From JBFWUM01 sp050247255 (lineage in GTDB: Bacteria; Acidobacteriota; Vicinamibacteria; Vicinamibacterales; UBA2999): 41,406 bases of DNA. This document shows, piece by piece, positions 7,626-14,859 of this stretch. The first letter of the stretch is position 1. Every line of letters starts with the position of its first letter. Made by a program: the position numbers and the translations under genes. The notes beneath the pieces are model-generated. The model did not search any database, had not been told where the DNA came from, and saw only the letters and a list, made by a program, of their open reading frames with translations. The stretch lies in assembly GCA_050247255.1 (NCBI GenBank), contig JBFWUM010000038.1, positions 1 to 41,406 on the forward strand. The letters run 5' to 3'.

Positions 7626-7631
7626 ATTGTA
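7626..7631 (-). promoter_or_regulatory. -10 element TACAAT for dsbD
   Basis: Read on the minus strand, TACAAT ends ten bases before ATG 7615 and supports that start over the longer open frame. The predicted leader is only a few bases long. Confidence 0.6.
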
Positions 7632-7632
7632 C

Positions 7633-7661
7633 CCTGCCGGAACCCTTTGGGCTCCGGCAGG
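7633..7661. promoter_or_regulatory. 29-bp inverted repeat between divergent genes
   Basis: The perfect 9-bp arms CCTGCCGGA and TCCGGCAGG enclose a further CCC-TTT-GGG stem. It lies between the divergent dsbD and monooxygenase-like genes, directly upstream of the dsbD -10 element. It could be an operator for a dimeric regulator or an RNA hairpin in the + leader; no T-tract follows. Confidence 0.5.
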
Positions 7662-7707
7662 CGTCTGAGCACCTGGCGCAGTCGCGCCGCAAAGGAGAGA
7701 CTGTCCT

Positions 7708-7994
7708 GTGAGAACGAGGATCCTGCTTGCCGCCCTGCTGGCCGTCGGCCTGTCGAGCGCGGCGCACGCCCACTTCGCCCTGATCTTCCCGGCCAACTCG
7801 ATCATGCAGAACCGCCTGGGCGATCCGCAGAAGATCGCGCCCTGCGGCGGTGTGTCCGCGAACCCGGCGCGCGGCCGCATGGCCGACCCGGGGCGTCCGA
7901 GCGGGGCCATCACCAACGTGCAGGGTGGCACGAAGCTGCCGATCCTCGTGCAGGAAACCATCTATCACCCGGGGCACTACCGGATTGCGCTGGC
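7708..7994 (+). CDS. Polysaccharide-monooxygenase-like secreted protein, N-terminal part (cut by assembly gap)
   Basis: The 95 visible residues comprise a Sec signal peptide ending AAHA, followed by HFALIFPANSIMQNRLGDPQ. A mature protein beginning with His is the hallmark of the copper histidine brace of lytic polysaccharide monooxygenase-like proteins. The following IAPCGGV, GGTKLPILVQETIYHPGHYRIAL matches the SCE4755-type monooxygenase-like family as I recall it. The start at GTG 7708 has an AAAGGAG ribosome binding site. The coding sequence runs into the 100-N block, so the second brace His and the C-terminus are not visible. The 34 unknown residues linking it to the SnoaL protein are an artefact of the gap. 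Confidence 0.75.
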
Positions 7995-8094
7995 NNNNNN
8001 NNNNNNNNNNNNNNNNNNNNNNNNNNNNNNNNNNNNNNNNNNNNNNNNNNNNNNNNNNNNNNNNNNNNNNNNNNNNNNNNNNNNNNNNNNNNNN
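7995..8094. other. Assembly gap of 100 N
   Basis: Exactly 100 N, the conventional scaffold filler, so the true distance is unknown. It separates the monooxygenase-like gene from the SnoaL-like gene. Confidence 0.98.
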
Positions 8095-8910
8095 GAAGTG
8101 CTCCAGGCCGGCCACACCGAGCTGGCCGAGAAGTACATGGCGGAGGACTACCTCCAGCACAACCCGAACATCAACACCGGGCGCGCGGCGTTCGTGCAGG
8201 TGTTCAGCCGCCGCGCGGCGCGCGACATTCAGCCGGCGCTGAATCCGGCGCCGGTCATCCAGTTCGCCAAGGGTGACTACGTCGTGTTCGTGTGGGAGCG
8301 CGAGGCGAAGGACCAGGCGGGCGCTGCCTACAAGTACAACTTCTTCGACATCGTCCGCGTCGAGAACGGCAAGGTCGCCGAGCACTGGGACAGCGTGTTC
8401 CGGACCGCCCCGGCCGACGGCTCGCCGGCGGCTGACGTGATCCCCGGCATCGGTCCGAAGCCGGTGAATCCGTCGAACACGCCGGAGGAGCAGCGCAACG
8501 AGGACATCGCGAAGATCGAGTTCAAGGACATCCTGCAGTACGGCCACATCGAGCTGGCCGACAAGGTGATGGCCGAGAACTACATCCAGCACAACCCGAA
8601 CGTGCCGAGCGGCCGGGCCGGGTTCGTGAACTTCTTCAAGCAGTTCGCGAAGCCGGAGCCGATCCAGGCGGCGTGGAAGGACGAGCCGGAACTGACGATC
8701 ACCAGCGGCGACATCGTCCTCTACATGTTCAAGCGCTACTCGGAGGTTCCCGGCAAGCCGGGCCAGGTCTACAAGTGGAACTGGTTCGACATGGTGCGCG
8801 TGCAGAACGGCATGATCACCGAGCACTGGGACATGGCGACCAAGCCCGGCTCGCAGCCGCAGGCGCCGCGCGGCGTCGCGCGCCCGGCGAACTTCAGGGA
8901 ATATCGCTAG
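8095..8910 (+). CDS. Tandem SnoaL-like (NTF2-fold) protein, 5' end lost in gap
   Basis: The protein has two related domains. The first starts in the gap (EVLQAGHTELAEKYMAEDYLQHNPN, GRAAFVQVF, YNFFDIVRVENGKVAEHWD). The second runs from about EEQRNEDIAKIEF (ILQYGHIELADKVMAENYIQHNPNVPSG, WNWFDMVRVQNGMITEHWD). Each half has the SnoaL/NTF2 signature QHNP followed by FDIVRxxxGKxxEHWD. Such proteins form cone-shaped pockets for small molecules, often without known activity. The duplication is direct and still obvious, especially at both QHNP and EHWD. Whether it has a signal peptide is hidden by the gap. Its stop codon TAG shares the palindrome CTAG with the stop of the convergent gene. Confidence 0.82.
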   Translation, partial: EVLQAGHTELAEKYMAEDYLQHNPNINTGRAAFVQVFSRRAARDIQPALNPAPVIQFAKGDYVVFVWEREAKDQAGAAYKYNFFDIVRVENGKVAEHWDSVFRTAPADGSPAADVIPGIGPKPVNPSNTPEEQRNEDIAKIEFKDILQYGHIELADKVMAENYIQHNPNVPSGRAGFVNFFKQFAKPEPIQAAWKDEPELTITSGDIVLYMFKRYSEVPGKPGQVYKWNWFDMVRVQNGMITEHWDMATKPGSQPQAPRGVARPANFREYR

Positions 8911-9311
8911 TCGTTTGTGCCCACGGCTGGATTCTCCGGCCGGAAGGCTGTTAGAAACGTGTGCGCGATCACCGAGAAGAAGGCGATCGCGCACACGCCA
9001 TAGATCGGCAGCCAGAACGCCATCGCGCGATTGCTTGCCGGCGTCGGGAAGTAGAACGCCTGCACCCGCCAGGTCGCGTCCGCCACACCCCAGAGACACG
9101 TCACGATCGCAATCGCCTTCGCCCAGCGCGGCGGCGTGCGCGTGATGGCCGCCGTGGCCAGCAGGTAGGGAAGTGCCGCGGCGAGCAGGATCAGCCCGAC
9201 CAGCGTGAAGAAGTAGTCGTTGGCGGTTTCGCGCGCGAGCTGCCCGAAGGTGATGCCGGCGCTGGCGAGCATCAGCGCGCGGATCAGTTTTGTAAGGGGG
9301 TCGGGAGTCAT
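8907..9311 (-). CDS. Small four-helix membrane protein of unknown function
   Basis: A 134-residue protein with about four hydrophobic segments (LMLASAGITFG, FFTLVGLILLAAALPYLLATAA, IAIVTCLWGVA and FWLPIYGVCAIAFFSVIAH). I do not recognise the family. The first seven codons (MTPDPLT) are encoded by one arm of the perfect inverted repeat at 9292-9374, so that element supplied the start codon or has replaced the original N-terminus. A second in-frame ATG lies 13 codons in (MLASAG). The gene converges on the SnoaL gene with overlapping stop codons and follows the mltB-like gene on the same strand. Confidence 0.7.
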   Translation of the reverse strand: MTPDPLTKLIRALMLASAGITFGQLARETANDYFFTLVGLILLAAALPYLLATAAITRTPPRWAKAIAIVTCLWGVADATWRVQAFYFPTPASNRAMAFWLPIYGVCAIAFFSVIAHTFLTAFRPENPAVGTND

Positions 9312-9374
9312 TTCTTGAGGACAGTTTGGCCTAACGGCCGACTGTCCTCAAGAAATGACTCCCGACCCCCTTAC
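9292..9374. repeat. REP-like element: perfect 34-bp inverted repeat with 15-bp loop
   Basis: Arms 9292-9325 and 9341-9374 are perfect complements over 34 bp. The 15-bp loop contains an inner GGCC-TAAC-GGCC stem. Each arm carries the string GGGTCGGGAGTCATTTC. The element begins two bases after the stop of the mltB-like gene and provides the start codon of the next gene. Size and architecture resemble REP/REPIN-type dispersed palindromes mobilised by RAYT transposases; no transposase gene is in this window, so that link is an inference. Confidence 0.85.
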
Positions 9375-9375
9375 G

Positions 9376-10374
9376 TTATCGTAATCGGTCGGAGAGCTTG
9401 GCTACGCTCAGCGCATACAGGTGCGCGCAGTTGTAGCCGAGCAGCGTGTCGTAGTTCGGATACAGCAGGTAACTGCTCTCGGCCAGCTCCGAGAACGACG
9501 CGTAGACATCGGCGGTCGGCAGCGGGCCGCCGTCGGCGCGCCGCAGGCCGATGCGCTGCCACTCGCTGAGCAGCCGGTACTCGGTCATCGTCCGTCGCGC
9601 CGTGCATCCTTCGACGCGCCGCGGCACGTCGAGCCGCTCGCGCGCGGCGGCAGAGACCCGGACCTCGCGCCCCCACGTGATCCCTTCCTCCCACCCGTAG
9701 TTCCGCAGGTAGTTGGCGATCGACGCCAGCGTGTCGGGGACCGAGTTCCAGATGTCGCGCCGGCCGTCGCCGTCGAAGTCGACGGCGTTGGCCAGGTAGC
9801 TGGAGGGCATGAACTGCGGCTGCCCCATGGCGCCGGCCCACGATCCGGTCATGGACCGGGTGTCAATGGAGCCGCTCGATACCATGGTCAGCGCGTTGAA
9901 CAGCTCGCCGCGGAAGAAGGCCGCGCGCCGCGGTTCCCACGCCAGCGTCGCCAGCGACTGGAACACCGGCACGTTGCCGGTCACCCGGCCGTAGCGCGTC
10001 TCCATGCCCCAGATCGCGAGCACCACCTGCCGCGGCACGCCATAGGCCCGCTCGATGCGGCCAAGCAGCGTCCGGTACTGCCGCGACAGCTCGCGGCCGC
10101 GGCGGACCACGGCGCTGGTGACGCGGCTGCGGTAGTAGCGATCGAAGGTGAGCACCGTCTCCGCCTGGTTGCGGTCCTGCGTGACGACGCGCTCGATCGG
10201 CGTGAGGCCGCGCAGCGCTTCGTCGATGAGCGCGTCGCTATAGCCGCGGTCGCGCGCCTCGGCCATGAGGGCCGTCAGCCACCCCTCGAACGGCTCGGGC
10301 GGTGGCGGTGGGACGGCGACCTGTGCCGGGGCGAACAGCACCAGCGCAAGCGCAGCAGCCAGGAGCTGTGGCAT
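9376..10374 (-). CDS. mltB: MltB-family lytic murein transglycosylase
   Basis: A 332-residue exported enzyme that cleaves the MurNAc-GlcNAc bond of peptidoglycan, forming 1,6-anhydro ends (GH103 / SLT_2 family). It has a signal peptide (residues 1-20), a proline linker, and then the catalytic domain. Glu125 in IWGMETRYGRVTGN is the expected acid/base. AGAMGQPQFMPSSYLANAVDFDGDGRRDIW is the conserved substrate-binding stretch, shown here to name its key parts GAMGQPQFMPS and DFDGDG. The C-terminus (YNCAHLYALSVAKLSDRL) is as in full-length homologues, so the gene is complete. There is no lipobox, so it is probably periplasmic and soluble. A TACACT -10 candidate (10389-10384) ends nine bases before the ATG. 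Confidence 0.93.
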   Translation of the reverse strand: MPQLLAAALALVLFAPAQVAVPPPPPEPFEGWLTALMAEARDRGYSDALIDEALRGLTPIERVVTQDRNQAETVLTFDRYYRSRVTSAVVRRGRELSRQYRTLLGRIERAYGVPRQVVLAIWGMETRYGRVTGNVPVFQSLATLAWEPRRAAFFRGELFNALTMVSSGSIDTRSMTGSWAGAMGQPQFMPSSYLANAVDFDGDGRRDIWNSVPDTLASIANYLRNYGWEEGITWGREVRVSAAARERLDVPRRVEGCTARRTMTEYRLLSEWQRIGLRRADGGPLPTADVYASFSELAESSYLLYPNYDTLLGYNCAHLYALSVAKLSDRLR

Positions 10375-10383
10375 ACGCCTCGC

Positions 10384-10389
10384 AGTGTA
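10384..10389 (-). promoter_or_regulatory. -10 candidate TACACT for the mltB-like gene
   Basis: Four of six consensus positions match on the minus strand, nine bases before ATG 10374. It fits the short-leader pattern of this window but is the weakest member. Confidence 0.35.
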
Positions 10390-10437
10390 GCGCGCCGCGT
10401 GGACATTCCTCTCCCCCCAGGAAGAGAAGTGTCGAGA

Positions 10438-12969
10438 ATGTCGTTGGGAAAAGTGGGCGCGCTCCCGGCACTCGTTGCCGGTTTACTTCTCACCGTCGCG
10501 GCTCAGGCGGCCCCGCTCGATCGCATTTGCGATCCGGCGTACGAGAACTGCCGCACCCCGGTCCTTGACCTCATCCGCGCAGAAACCCAGGGGATCGATG
10601 TCGCCTTCTGGTTCATGACGGATACCCGCTACGCGAACGAGCTGATCGCCCGGTTCCGCGCCGGTGTGCCCGTGCGCGTGATCGTGGACACCGACGCCAC
10701 GCCGGGACAGCCGCTGAACGGCACCGTGATCCAGATGCTGCGCGACGCCGGCATCCCGATCCGCAACAAGACCATCGGCGGCATCCTGCACTGGAAGGCG
10801 ATGATCTTCGTCGGCCAGAACACCGTGGAGTTCAGCGGCGCCAATTACAGCGCCGATGCCTTCGTCCCGGTGACGCCCTACGCCAACTACGTCGACGAGG
10901 TGATCTACTTCACCGACACGTCGAGCATCGTCAACAGCTTCAAGACGAAGTTCGACGATCAGTGGGTGAGCACCGACGGCTACGTGAACTACGCGAACGT
11001 CACCACCCCGACGCGGCGCTACCCGGTGTTCCCGATCGACCCGGAGCTGAACTTCCCGCCGGGAAACAACTTCGCGTCACGCTCGGTCGGGCGCTACAAC
11101 GCCGAAACGCAGGGGATCGACGCCATCATCTACCGGATCACCGACCGCCGCCACACCGATGCGCTGATCGCGGCGCGCGGCCGCGGCATCCCGATCCGGT
11201 TGATCAGCGAGCCGCTGCAGTACCGCGACGTGACGCGGTTGTGGCACTCGTGGAACATCGACCGGCTGTACATGGCCGGCGTCCAGGTGCGGCACCGCGA
11301 GCATGCGGGGCTGACGCACGAGAAGCTGACCCTGCTGCGCGGGCAGGGGATGGTCGTCTTCGGCTCGTCGAACTGGACCAGCGCCTCGGCGAGCAGCCAG
11401 GCCGAGCACAACCTGTTCACCACCGACGCGACGTTCTACAACTGGGCGACCACCCATTTCGAGCGCAAGTGGTTCAACCTCGCGCCCGGCGGCATCCAGG
11501 AAACGCAGGCCTTCACTCCGCTGCCGCCCGATACACCGAGCCTGCGCAGCCCGGCCAACGGTGCGACCGAACAGCCGACCGCGGTGATCCTGCGCTGGTA
11601 TGCCGGACCGTGGGCCCACAAGTACGACGTGTTCTTCGGCACCGATCCCGGCAACCTCTCGAAGATCGTCGACGACAACGAGCTGGGGCCGAGCGAGCAC
11701 TCGAACGACTTCATTACCTGGAACGTGTCGAACCTCGCGTCCGGCACCACTTATTACTGGCGCATCACGTCGCGGACGATGGCCAACCAGGCCCGGACCA
11801 GCTCCACGTTCAGCTTCACCACGTCCGGCACGCCGGGTGGCGGCGGCGGGTCACTGCCGAGCGGCTGGTTGTCCACCGATGTCGGCTCCGTCAGCGCCGC
11901 GGGATCGGCAAGCGACAGCAGTGGCACGTTCACCGTGCGTGGCTCCGGCTCGGACATCTGGGGCAACGCTGACGAACTTCATTTCGCCTACCAGACGATG
12001 GTCGGTGACGGCACGATCACGGCTCGCGTGGCGAGCGTGCAGAACGTCCACGCCTGGACCAAGGCGGGCGTGATGATTCGCGCCTCGACGTCTGCCGGCG
12101 CGGCGCACGGGATGATGATGGTCACGCCGGGCAAGGGGCTGGCGTACCAGCGGCGGACGAGCAGCGGCGGCGCCACGACGCACAGCGGCGGGGCCGCCGC
12201 CACCGCGCCGTACTGGGTGCGGCTGACGCGCACCGGCAACACCGTCCGCGCCTACCAATCCACCAACGGGTCAACCTGGACACTGGTCGGCAGCGACACC
12301 ATCGCACTCGGCGCGACGGCGCTCGTCGGGCTGGCGGTCAGCAGCCATGTCGACGGGACCCTGGCAACCGCCACGTTCACCTCGGTCTCGCTCACGTCCG
12401 GCGGCTCGAGCGGCGGCTCGCTGCCGACTGGCTGGGAGGATGGCGATGTCGGCGGCGTGGGCGCGGCGGGGAGCGCCAGCCAGGCGAGCGGCGTGTTCAC
12501 CGTCCAGGGCTCGGGGGCGGACATCTGGGGTGCCGCCGACGAGTTCCACTTCGCGTATCGGACGCTCACCGGAGACGGCACGATCACGGCGCGGGTCTCG
12601 TCGCTGCAGAACGTGAACGCGTGGACCAAGGCCGGTGTGATGATGCGCGCCTCGCTGGGGGCCAACTCGGCGCACGCCATGATGCTCGTGTCGGCGCAAC
12701 GCGGCCTGGCGTACCAGCGCCGTCCGGCCACCGGCGCGGCGACCGACCATACCGGCGGCGCCACGGCGACGGCGCCCTACTGGGTGAGGATCGTCCGCAG
12801 CGGCAACGCGATCAGCGCCTACCAGTCGGCCAACGGCACCAGTTGGGCGCTGGTGGACACCGCCACCATCTCGCTGCCGGGGACCGTCCTCGTCGGACTC
12901 GCCGTGACCAGCCACGCCGACGGCTCGCTGGCCACGGCAACGTTCGATTCGGTGGCGGTCACGCCGTAG
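10438..12969 (+). CDS. Secreted PLD-like protein with Fn3-like domain and two C-terminal beta-sandwich repeats
   Basis: An 843-residue exported protein. A signal peptide (1-22, ending AAQAA) is followed by two phospholipase-D-like halves with HxK motifs at about residues 117 (LHWKAMIF) and 294 (THEKLTLL), each followed by a GAN/GSSNW motif. In both, the Asp of the canonical HxKxxxxD motif is missing (Val and Arg in its place). A fibronectin-III-like domain (about 364-466) comes next, then two near-identical domains of about 180 residues (473-656 and 660-843). These two start LPxGWxxxDVGxVxAAGSAS and carry WTKAGVMxRAS, resembling DUF1349-like carbohydrate-binding sandwiches. Gly/Ser linkers separate them. 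The role may be phosphodiester or nuclease chemistry at a surface, or it may be inactive. Start ATG 10438 begins the signal peptide; the frame is open far upstream but antisense to mltB. Confidence 0.85.
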   Translation: MSLGKVGALPALVAGLLLTVAAQAAPLDRICDPAYENCRTPVLDLIRAETQGIDVAFWFMTDTRYANELIARFRAGVPVRVIVDTDATPGQPLNGTVIQMLRDAGIPIRNKTIGGILHWKAMIFVGQNTVEFSGANYSADAFVPVTPYANYVDEVIYFTDTSSIVNSFKTKFDDQWVSTDGYVNYANVTTPTRRYPVFPIDPELNFPPGNNFASRSVGRYNAETQGIDAIIYRITDRRHTDALIAARGRGIPIRLISEPLQYRDVTRLWHSWNIDRLYMAGVQVRHREHAGLTHEKLTLLRGQGMVVFGSSNWTSASASSQAEHNLFTTDATFYNWATTHFERKWFNLAPGGIQETQAFTPLPPDTPSLRSPANGATEQPTAVILRWYAGPWAHKYDVFFGTDPGNLSKIVDDNELGPSEHSNDFITWNVSNLASGTTYYWRITSRTMANQARTSSTFSFTTSGTPGGGGGSLPSGWLSTDVGSVSAAGSASDSSGTFTVRGSGSDIWGNADELHFAYQTMVGDGTITARVASVQNVHAWTKAGVMIRASTSAGAAHGMMMVTPGKGLAYQRRTSSGGATTHSGGAAATAPYWVRLTRTGNTVRAYQSTNGSTWTLVGSDTIALGATALVGLAVSSHVDGTLATATFTSVSLTSGGSSGGSLPTGWEDGDVGGVGAAGSASQASGVFTVQGSGADIWGAADEFHFAYRTLTGDGTITARVSSLQNVNAWTKAGVMMRASLGANSAHAMMLVSAQRGLAYQRRPATGAATDHTGGATATAPYWVRIVRSGNAISAYQSANGTSWALVDTATISLPGTVLVGLAVTSHADGSLATATFDSVAVTP

Positions 12970-12978
12970 GACAACCAC

Positions 12979-13021
12979 GGACAGCGGCGGCTTTCCGTGT
13001 CCGCGGAGGCCGCCTCTGTCC
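12979..13021. terminator. Long GC-rich hairpin after the PLD-like gene
   Basis: GGACAG-C-GGCGGC (12979-12991) pairs with GCCGCC-T-CTGTCC (13009-13021) with one mismatch, and a small CCG/CGG stem lies in the loop. It lies ten bases after the PLD-like stop and ends two bases before the next -10 element. It could terminate upstream transcription or act as an operator. No T-tract is present. Confidence 0.5.
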
Positions 13022-13023
13022 CG

Positions 13024-13029
13024 TATAAT
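13024..13029 (+). promoter_or_regulatory. -10 element TATAAT for the signalling operon
   Basis: A perfect consensus -10 hexamer ends 13 bases before ATG 13043. No -35 box of the TTGACA type is found at the usual distance, because a GC-rich hairpin occupies that place. No Shine-Dalgarno sequence is seen. Confidence 0.65.
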
Positions 13030-13042
13030 CCCCCCAACTCCA

Positions 13043-13687
13043 ATGCCTCGAATCCTCATCGTCGAGGACGATGCCGAGATGGCGCGTCTGATGCGCGGCA
13101 TGCTGTCCAGTGACGGGCATGCCATCGAGGTCTGCCACGACGGCAACGCGGCGCTCGAGCTCCTCAACACGCCTGTCGACCTGCTGTTGCTGGACGTCAA
13201 CGTTCCCGGCCGCGACGGGTTCGAGGTCTGCCGCGCGGTGCGCGAGCGCGAGCAGCCGGGGCATCGCACGACCATCGTGATGATCACCGGCCGCCACGAG
13301 ACGGCGGCGAAGCTGCTGGCGTTCTCGGTGGGCGCTGACGACTACCTGGTCAAGCCGCTCGACGTGCGCGAACTCCGCTCCCGCGTCGCCCGCTGGGTCG
13401 ACTCGCGCGCCGAGCACGCCTCGATGGTGATGCGGCGGCGCCGGGAAGCGATCGACGAAATCGTGGCCGCCATCTGCCACCAGGTGAACAACCCGCTCGC
13501 GAGCGCGACGATGGGCGTCGACCTCGTCCTCGGGCGGAAGGCCGTGCGGGGGCAGGATCGGACCGACCTGGAAATCGTGCGGGCGCAGTTGACGCGCATC
13601 GCCGAAGTCGTGGCGGCGCTGCAGACCGTCGAGGATCGAACCGTGCCCTATGTCGGCAAGCATCGGATGATCGACGTGAAGCCATGA
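13043..13687 (+). CDS. Response regulator fused to a DHp (HisKA-like) domain without kinase domain
   Basis: This 214-residue cytosolic protein has two parts. The receiver (1-120) has all the expected residues: Glu8/Asp9/Asp10, phospho-acceptor Asp51 in LLLLDVNVPG, Thr82 and Lys104. From about 130 to 195 comes a helical pair with the H-box-like AAICHQVNNPLASATMGVD, in which His146 would be the phosphorylatable histidine. No N, G1 or G2 boxes follow, so the protein cannot bind ATP. Such receiver-DHp proteins could act as phosphotransfer shuttles, receiving phosphate from another kinase. It is translationally coupled by ATGA overlap to a beta-propeller gene and lies upstream of a hybrid kinase. 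Confidence 0.85.
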   Translation: MPRILIVEDDAEMARLMRGMLSSDGHAIEVCHDGNAALELLNTPVDLLLLDVNVPGRDGFEVCRAVREREQPGHRTTIVMITGRHETAAKLLAFSVGADDYLVKPLDVRELRSRVARWVDSRAEHASMVMRRRREAIDEIVAAICHQVNNPLASATMGVDLVLGRKAVRGQDRTDLEIVRAQLTRIAEVVAALQTVEDRTVPYVGKHRMIDVKP

Positions 13688-14859
13688 CGTGCGCACCGAC
13701 AACCCCGGTCTGGTCAAGCCCCCTCAGCCAACTCGTCAACTCGGTGTCGATCAGCGACGACGCGGCGCTCATCGTCGCCGGCACCTACTTCCACGACTAC
13801 TCGGGCTACGGCGGCCCGATACCGTTCGCGGTGTACGCGTTCAAGTCGTCAGGCGCGACGCCGATCTGGACCTGGCCTCTCGACACGACCAGTGAAGGCG
13901 CCTACTGGGTGGCGTGCTCGGGCGATGGCACGCACGCCGTCGCCGGCGGCAAGCTCGTGACCGACACGGTGAACGCCGGCTTCATCCAGGCCTACGATCT
14001 CAGGACCGGTGCCGTGGCGCTCGATTACCGGCTGGCGACGACGGATCGCATCAACAAGGTCGCGATCACGGCGAGCGGCAGCGTCGTCGTCGCGTGCGCG
14101 AGCAGCGGCTTGTATGTCGCGGTGCTCGAGGGCGACGCGTATACGACCCCGGCGCTGATCCCGGTCGGGCACTCGCTGCAAAGCGTGGCGATCTCCGGGG
14201 ACGGCAAATGGGTCGCCGCCGGCTCGTACGATGGCGCGGTCCTGCTGTTCCAGCAGGAGGGCGGGACGCTGACGCCGGCGGGTACGTGGACCGCGCCTGC
14301 CAATGCCGACATTCGCTGCGTCACGATGACCGCCGATGGCCTGTGGTTCGCGGTGTCCGGCGGCAGCCAGAGCACGGGCGGTCTGTTTTCGCTGTTCAGG
14401 ACGGACGAGTTCGCCTCGACGCAGGCCCCCGTCTGGTCGCAGGAGTCGAAAGGGGCGGTCTATTTCGTCGCGTTGGCCAATCCCAGCCCGCAGACCCCCG
14501 TGGTCGCGGCCGTCAGCAACGTCCCGTGGGGCGAGGCGCCGGCCGGATCGACGTCGACAATGGGCGGCGTCCGCGTTGTCTATTCGGATCCGAATCGCAC
14601 GGCGCACACCCTGATGGAGTTCAACACCCTGCAGGCGCCGAACTCCGCCTCGATGGACGCCAAGGCGCAGTACCTGGCGATCGCGGACGGTTTCGGCGAG
14701 GCATCCGATGGTCACTTCTACCTGCTCGATCTCGACCGGCAGGCCTGCCGCTGGGTCTACGAGACGGCGAAAATGAGCTGGCCGATCGCCATCGCGGCGG
14801 AGGCGACCGGCGTGGCCGCGGGGAGCGACGACTCCAACCTGTACTTCTTCAAGCCGTAA
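13684..14859 (+). CDS. WD40/YVTN-like beta-propeller protein
   Basis: A 391-residue protein made of repeated four-strand blades. Typical strand-turn motifs recur: SVSISDDAALIVAGTYF, WVACSGDGTHAVAGG, KVAITASGSVVVACAS, SVAISGDGKWVAAGSYDGAVLLF and CVTMTADGLWFAVSGG. It has no signal peptide and therefore probably works in the cytosol as an interaction platform or sensor. Its ATG overlaps the stop of the receiver-DHp gene, and its TAA abuts the ATG of the hybrid kinase with no intervening base. It is thus the middle gene of a tightly coupled three-gene signalling operon. The ligand or partner is unknown. Confidence 0.8.
   Translation: MTCAPTTPVWSSPLSQLVNSVSISDDAALIVAGTYFHDYSGYGGPIPFAVYAFKSSGATPIWTWPLDTTSEGAYWVACSGDGTHAVAGGKLVTDTVNAGFIQAYDLRTGAVALDYRLATTDRINKVAITASGSVVVACASSGLYVAVLEGDAYTTPALIPVGHSLQSVAISGDGKWVAAGSYDGAVLLFQQEGGTLTPAGTWTAPANADIRCVTMTADGLWFAVSGGSQSTGGLFSLFRTDEFASTQAPVWSQESKGAVYFVALANPSPQTPVVAAVSNVPWGEAPAGSTSTMGGVRVVYSDPNRTAHTLMEFNTLQAPNSASMDAKAQYLAIADGFGEASDGHFYLLDLDRQACRWVYETAKMSWPIAIAAEATGVAAGSDDSNLYFFKP

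Noticed and set aside
9421..10437. Upstream extension of the PLD-like frame (339 more codons)
   Set aside because: It is antisense to the well-supported mltB-like gene, is Arg/His-rich as expected from a high-GC shadow frame, and the signal peptide starts at ATG 10438.
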